Source of the DNA: Spongiibacteraceae bacterium
GTDB lineage: Bacteria > Pseudomonadota > Gammaproteobacteria > Pseudomonadales > Dasaniaceae
NCBI GenBank assembly: GCA_030621845.1
Contig: JAUXHA010000012.1
Span: 1-38,107, forward strand
Direction: 5' to 3'
DNA length: 38,107 nucleotides
Below are positions 33,996 through 38,107 of the stretch, piece by piece. The first letter of the stretch is position 1. Each line of letters opens with the position of its first letter. Made by a program: the position numbers and the translations under genes. The notes under the pieces are model-generated. The model was not told where the DNA came from and did no database searches. It worked only from the letters and a program-made list of their open reading frames with translations.

Positions 33996-35569
33996 AGTTG
34001 CTGGTATTGTCGGTAGTACTGTTCAAGGTAGCGATCAAAGCTGATTGAGTCGGCTTTTTCTATGGCGTGTTGTTTTTCGAAAGAGTGTTTTGCCTGTTCA
34101 ATAAACTTTTTTTGCTGCGCTGTGGGCAGTGGCTTGCCCCTGAAATATTGCTCGTGTTGACGGGTTAAATCCATGGCGAGAAGGAAAAAAGGTTTTCCCT
34201 GTGCGGACATGTCGGCAAGGATTTTTGCTGAAGGTGTCAGTTGTGGGTCCGCCAGCTTAGCTTTTTGTTGCTGGCAGACACGGGAGTAATCGGTGCCGCC
34301 GTGTGCCCGATCCAGTTGCGCGGCAATTTTCTCTATGCCGTCCATCAGCTGATAACCCCAGTTAGCCAGGCCGGTGCTGCCTTTGCTGGTTTCCAATAAC
34401 AGGCCGGGGTCGCGGCCTCGATTAACGACATTGTCAAAATTGCTATTGATTCGCTGGCGATCATCGTCGTCACAGAGTGGGCTGCGCTCGAACAGGCAGT
34501 AAAGTAGAAAGCAATCGATAAAACGAATTTGGTCGGCATCTATGCCCAGCGGTAAATAAGGGTTCACATCGATACAGCGGACTTCAATATATTCTACGCC
34601 CTGGTTCCTGAGTGCGCCCAACGGTGTTTCACCAGAACGAGTGACACGTTTGGGGCGGATAGGACTGTAAAATTCATTTTCAATCTGTAGCAGTGCGGTA
34701 GACAATTGTTGATATTGATCGTCCACCTTAACCCCTATGGATTCATAGTCCGGGTGGGATTCAGTGATGGCTTTACGCAGGGTTTCGGTGTAATTGTCCA
34801 GGCTGTTATAACAAATATTCAGCGTCTGTTGGGCGTTGCTTTGATAGCCGAGATCGCCCATGCGCAAGGCGGTGGCATAGGGTAGATGCAAACTGCCTGC
34901 ATCGAAGGCTTGCAGTTGATGCTCTCGCCCCTTCAGAAAACTTTTGCAGACAGCGGGTGACGCGCCGTATAAATAAACCAGTAGCCATGAGGTTCGGCGA
35001 AAATTACGAATCAGTTTGAAATAGGCATCGGTGACATAGTCTTGCCGGGGTCGGCGATCCATGTCCTGTGCCTGTAATGCATCCCACAGATTGTCTGGTA
35101 ATGAAAAGTTATAGTGTATGCCGGCTATGGTCTGCATCAGGCGACCGTAGCGATTACCCAGACCGAAGCGGTATGCGGTTTTCATCTGCGCGACGTTGGA
35201 GCTGCCGTATCGAGCGACGGGAATATTGTCATCGCCTTCCATCACGCAGGGCATGCTTGCGCTCCACAATTGTTCGTCTTTGAGCTGCGAGTACACAAAG
35301 CGGTGCACATCATTCAGCAGGTCGAGATTGCCTTGAATATCGGTTGTCACTGGCGTGATCAGTTCCAGTAGCGCTTCAGAAAAGTCGGTGGTGATTGCCG
35401 GGTGTGTTAATGGTGAGCCAAGTCCTTCAGGATGAGCAGTTTGGGCAAGTTTTCCCGATGGGCTAATCCGCAGGCTCTCTTTTTCAATGCCGCGCTGAAT
35501 GCCTTTGAGCAGAGGATTGATGGCGGGCTCAGAGAGTAGGCTGAGGCGTTCGCTGAACTGATCTGGCAA
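33992..35569 (-). CDS. gshA: Glutamate-cysteine ligase
   Basis: GshA joins glutamate and cysteine, the rate-limiting step to glutathione. The 525-residue protein has the class 1 (E. coli-type) features GIQRGIEKESLRIS, YRFGLGNRYGRLMQTIAGIHYNFS (split by helices), LNICYNSLDNY and the VEYIEVRCIDVNPYLPLGI segment. The start is TTG, the only early candidate, with GGGAG exactly 6 bases upstream; E. coli gshA also starts with TTG, so low initiation may be a conserved control. It heads the run gshA-acpH-dsbB-lrgA-lrgB. Confidence 0.96.
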   Translation of the reverse strand: MPDQFSERLSLLSEPAINPLLKGIQRGIEKESLRISPSGKLAQTAHPEGLGSPLTHPAITTDFSEALLELITPVTTDIQGNLDLLNDVHRFVYSQLKDEQLWSASMPCVMEGDDNIPVARYGSSNVAQMKTAYRFGLGNRYGRLMQTIAGIHYNFSLPDNLWDALQAQDMDRRPRQDYVTDAYFKLIRNFRRTSWLLVYLYGASPAVCKSFLKGREHQLQAFDAGSLHLPYATALRMGDLGYQSNAQQTLNICYNSLDNYTETLRKAITESHPDYESIGVKVDDQYQQLSTALLQIENEFYSPIRPKRVTRSGETPLGALRNQGVEYIEVRCIDVNPYLPLGIDADQIRFIDCFLLYCLFERSPLCDDDDRQRINSNFDNVVNRGRDPGLLLETSKGSTGLANWGYQLMDGIEKIAAQLDRAHGGTDYSRVCQQQKAKLADPQLTPSAKILADMSAQGKPFFLLAMDLTRQHEQYFRGKPLPTAQQKKFIEQAKHSFEKQHAIEKADSISFDRYLEQYYRQYQQL

Positions 35570-35703
35570 AATAGTCTCCCATACAGAGTGCTACAATTTG
35601 GTCATGCGTGACAAGCAGGGGCAGTTTAATAGCGCTGCCCTTCCGGTACAAGGAGGGATTGGGTTAAGCTGCCTGCTACGGTGTATTGACTCCTGGGGTG
35701 TGC

Positions 35704-36324
35704 ATGTCGCTTGGCAAAGACAATAGGCAGGTGAAAGAGCTGCTTGATTTCTGGTTTGGTGACTCAAAAAATGATCCTGACTGGCGTGAGCAGCACAGGC
35801 GTTGGTATGGTGGGGGGCAAAAGCTTGATAATGACATTCTACAGCGCTTTGGAAACCTTGTTGTGCAGGCATTGGCGGGTGAGTTATCGGCCTGGCAACA
35901 AAGCCCGGACGCCTGTATGGCGTTGCTTATTCTGTTGGATCAATTTCCCAGAAATATTTATCGCGGTTCAGCCCGCGCATTTGCTGGCGATGAGCAGGCT
36001 AGAGCCGCATTGGCCCTGGCACTGGACGGGGGTTTCGAAACGTCTTTGTCTATAGTAGAGCGCAGTTTTCTCTATATGCCATTAGAGCATTCGGAATCAC
36101 TAGGCGATCAGCAGCATTGTGTAGCGCTTTTTGAGCGTTTGTTGGCTGAAGTTCCCCGCTCATTTAAAGGTAATATAAGAAATAGTCTGGATTTTGCGCG
36201 AAAACATCGTGATATCATTCTGTTGTTTGGTCGTTTTCCGCATCGCAATACACTGTTGGGGCGAGAGAGTACAATGGAAGAGCGGCGTTACCTCGATGAG
36301 GGCGGCGCGCGATTTGGTCAGTAA
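35704..36324 (+). CDS. DUF924 family protein
   Basis: The 206-residue soluble protein matches DUF924 by LLDFWFGDS at the start, the LLILLDQFPRNIYRGSARAFAGDEQAR core, FLYMPLEHSESL and the C-terminal FGRFPHRNTLLGRESTMEE. The family is helical and TPR-like in fold; its biochemical role is not known. The ATG at 35704 (SD GGGG) is chosen over an in-frame TTG at 35686. It is divergent from gshA across 134 bp and 44 bp upstream of the GGDEF gene. Confidence 0.9.
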   Translation: MSLGKDNRQVKELLDFWFGDSKNDPDWREQHRRWYGGGQKLDNDILQRFGNLVVQALAGELSAWQQSPDACMALLILLDQFPRNIYRGSARAFAGDEQARAALALALDGGFETSLSIVERSFLYMPLEHSESLGDQQHCVALFERLLAEVPRSFKGNIRNSLDFARKHRDIILLFGRFPHRNTLLGRESTMEERRYLDEGGARFGQ

Positions 36325-36368
36325 GCGGGGAGTTATAGTGAGGCTCCTGGATAAAACAGGTCAGGCAT

Positions 36369-37697
36369 TTGAAAAATAGTTCGATAGCAAAGCTCTTCCT
36401 TCACCTGGCAATATGGCTGCTGCTTACTTCGCTGGCTTCAATGTTACTGGGCAGTGTTTTAGCTGCGACGGGATTTTTCTTCACCATCGGGCAGTTTGCC
36501 CTGGTTGCTACAGGTAGCGTGTTGGTTTTTCGTCACTGGCAGCGAGGGGCAGGGAAAACGTCATTACAGGGGTTTGGTCAGGAACATGGCACACTGGTTT
36601 TCCGGGAGCGATTAGAGCGTGAGTTGACGGAGTTATCGACGGGGTTTATTAATTTGCCCGCGGAGCAGATCGATGAGGCTATCCGTTATTCATTGCAGCG
36701 AGTGGGGACAGTTTGTGCCGTGGATAGCTGCCATCTGTGGTTGTGGGATGAACAGCATCGCTTTGTTAAGCACGCCATTGAGTGGTATGAGGCCGGTGAG
36801 GATGAACAGAACCAGCTTTGGCAAACGCTGGATTTTCATCATCTTTGCTGGATAAGGAAAAAACTGGAAAAAGCGCTTTCGCTGCGCGTGCTAGGCCCTG
36901 CTGACTTTAGTGATGAGGCTGTTGGCGAAAGGGATTTTTTCCAGCAACAGGGCATCACTGCCCTGCTGCTGTTACCGATTCATTTTGATGGCAAGGTGCA
37001 CGGTATTGTCAGCATGCTTGTGTGCGGTGATCGTGAGCATTTTCTGGGTGAAAATATCGCGCCTTTTGAACTGATCGCTGATATGTTAGCCAGTGCCCTG
37101 CAGCAAAAGAGCAGCCAGCAACGTTTGCTGGAAGCGAACTCCCAGTTGCAAATTCTCTCCGAAGTGGATGAGTTGACGGGAATAGCCAATCGTCGCTATT
37201 TCAATCATCAATTTAGCAATATTATCCGGCAGGCATCGAGAACCGGGCAGTTGGTGAGTTTGTTGTTGGTGGATATTGATTATTTTAAAAAATACAACGA
37301 TTGCTACGGTCATTTACAGGGCGATACCGCCCTGCGTAAAATTGCCCAGCGAGTCGATAAAAGTTTTCGTCGAGCAGATGAGCACGCTGCGCGTTATGGC
37401 GGCGAAGAGTTTACGGTAATTTTTGCCGCCGGAAGCAATGCCGAACTTATCTTTGAGCAAGCGAAAAAGCTCAGGAAAAAAATTGAAAAACTGCATATTC
37501 TGCACGGCGAGTCGAAAATTTCTCAATTTGTGACAGTCAGCATTGGTGTTGCCTGTTTGAGCATCCAGCATCATGACCAGGATCGGCAATTAATTCAGCT
37601 CACTGATGAGTGTCTGTATCAGGCTAAATCAGATGGGCGTAACCGCGTCATTTTCAGGGATCAAAACGGCCAGCTTCACAGCGATGTTGAAAAATGA
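36369..37697 (+). CDS. Membrane GAF-GGDEF diguanylate cyclase
   Basis: The 442-residue protein has two membrane helices (about 9-33 and 36-55), a GAF-like sensor domain (about 80-240) and a GGDEF domain. The active site is GGEEF at 344-348, with DELTGIANRRYFN opening the domain and DIDYFKKYND for metal and substrate. It should make cyclic-di-GMP. The inhibitory I-site, RxxD five residues before GGEEF, reads RADE, so product inhibition may be weak. The start TTG has CAGG upstream; the next Met is residue 25, inside the first helix. The gene faces a PilZ gene. Confidence 0.92.
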   Translation: MKNSSIAKLFLHLAIWLLLTSLASMLLGSVLAATGFFFTIGQFALVATGSVLVFRHWQRGAGKTSLQGFGQEHGTLVFRERLERELTELSTGFINLPAEQIDEAIRYSLQRVGTVCAVDSCHLWLWDEQHRFVKHAIEWYEAGEDEQNQLWQTLDFHHLCWIRKKLEKALSLRVLGPADFSDEAVGERDFFQQQGITALLLLPIHFDGKVHGIVSMLVCGDREHFLGENIAPFELIADMLASALQQKSSQQRLLEANSQLQILSEVDELTGIANRRYFNHQFSNIIRQASRTGQLVSLLLVDIDYFKKYNDCYGHLQGDTALRKIAQRVDKSFRRADEHAARYGGEEFTVIFAAGSNAELIFEQAKKLRKKIEKLHILHGESKISQFVTVSIGVACLSIQHHDQDRQLIQLTDECLYQAKSDGRNRVIFRDQNGQLHSDVEK

Positions 37698-37773
37698 AGG
37701 AAGGGAAACTCCTTTGATGTTGATCCTGGGGAGGGAGAGGTGGGAAGTGCGGTGTTGTATGGGGCTGTTGCCG

Positions 37774-38107
37774 TTAGTCTTTTAGTATGGCAGCAATGAC
37801 GGATTTCCAACCGATAATATCGCTGTTTTCAGCGTCATAGAGTTCAAAGCCAATATTGAACTGCTGGTCTTCCTCAGTGACCCATTTCACCTCACCAATA
37901 AGGTGGAGCGCTTTTTTACTGTCGGGTAGTTCGGCAAATAGTCGCAGGATACTGCCGATGGGAACTGTTTCGTCCATTTTAACCTGGATACCATTGGCTG
38001 AAATGTCCAGACTATTACAAATAATGACGTTGGCGGGTGAACTGTCATCAACAGAAGCCGAACAGATTTCAACAAACACTGTCACCTTTTCTTCAAGCCG
38101 GGTTTCA
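37774..38107 (-). CDS. PilZ-domain protein, 5' end outside the window
   Basis: The frame is open to the window edge, so the start is not seen; a GTG at 38085 is available but would cut into the domain. At least 111 residues are visible. NSLDISANGIQVKM matches the second PilZ motif (D/NxSxxG), followed by VPIGSILRL and the strand pattern of a PilZ barrel (GEVKWV, FNIGFEL). The first, arginine-rich motif is expected at the missing end. PilZ domains bind cyclic-di-GMP. It is convergent with the diguanylate cyclase gene, 76 bp apart, with no clear terminator between. Confidence 0.8.
   Translation of the reverse strand, partial: ETRLEEKVTVFVEICSASVDDSSPANVIICNSLDISANGIQVKMDETVPIGSILRLFAELPDSKKALHLIGEVKWVTEEDQQFNIGFELYDAENSDIIGWKSVIAAILKD

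Overview
The window is chromosomal DNA from a gammaproteobacterium, most likely a marine relative of the Pseudomonadales/Cellvibrionales. Three things suggest this. The gene order of the left two thirds (rpoD-dnaG-yqeY-rpsU / tsaD-folB, cca, apaH-rsmA-pdxA-surA-lptD / amgK-murU-rpe-trpE) follows the Pseudomonas order. A second block (ABC-F / AlgP-like / FKBP / algQ / dsbB) matches the Pseudomonas alginate-regulator neighbourhood. The two outer-membrane proteins at the left edge are of types common in marine gammaproteobacteria. Almost all of the window is core, well-conserved housekeeping DNA. No prophage, CRISPR array, defence system, rRNA or tRNA was found.

Layout. 1-2450: two outer-membrane proteins (DUF2860-type and FadL-type), each with its own terminator. 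2499-3726: cysteine synthase, its promoter, a palindromic dispersed repeat and the rpoD terminator. 3727-8424 (minus strand): macromolecular-synthesis operon rpsU-yqeY-dnaG-rpoD. 8482-10417 (plus): tsaD-folB-folK. 10484-18730 (minus): tightly overlapping lptD-surA-pdxA-rsmA-apaH-cca-pteridine reductase. 18840-21245 (plus): amgK-murU (peptidoglycan recycling) and rpe. 21248-25365: trpE-trpG-trpD-trpC, preceded by a promoter, a 23-codon leader peptide ending Trp-Arg-Trp-stop and an attenuator-like hairpin. 25366-26824: the only mobile-type segment, a REP-associated (Y1/HUH) transposase bracketed by two different short repeat arrays. 26825-31577: lipoprotein, ABC-F ATPase, AlgP-like coiled coil, FKBP lipoprotein, Rsd/AlgQ. 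31783-35569 (minus): gshA-acpH-dsbB-lrgA-lrgB, a thiol/membrane operon. 35704-38107: DUF924 protein, membrane GAF-GGDEF protein and the partial gene of a PilZ protein.

How the genes work together. The minus-strand lptD operon joins outer-membrane assembly (LptD, and SurA, which folds it) to PLP synthesis, rRNA methylation, Ap4A hydrolysis, tRNA CCA addition and pterin salvage. amgK-murU, fired from the same 109-bp divergent gap, recycle MurNAc into UDP-MurNAc. gshA and dsbB handle thiol redox in cytoplasm and envelope. The terminal GGDEF and PilZ genes make and sense cyclic-di-GMP.

No wholly new system could be demonstrated. The observations most worth a second look are the trp leader/attenuator, the repeat-bracketed transposase without a visible canonical tyrosine, a CCA enzyme that has lost its HD motif and carries Glu for a catalytic Asp, a PTR1-like pteridine reductase, and a palindrome lying exactly in the spacer of a likely algQ promoter.
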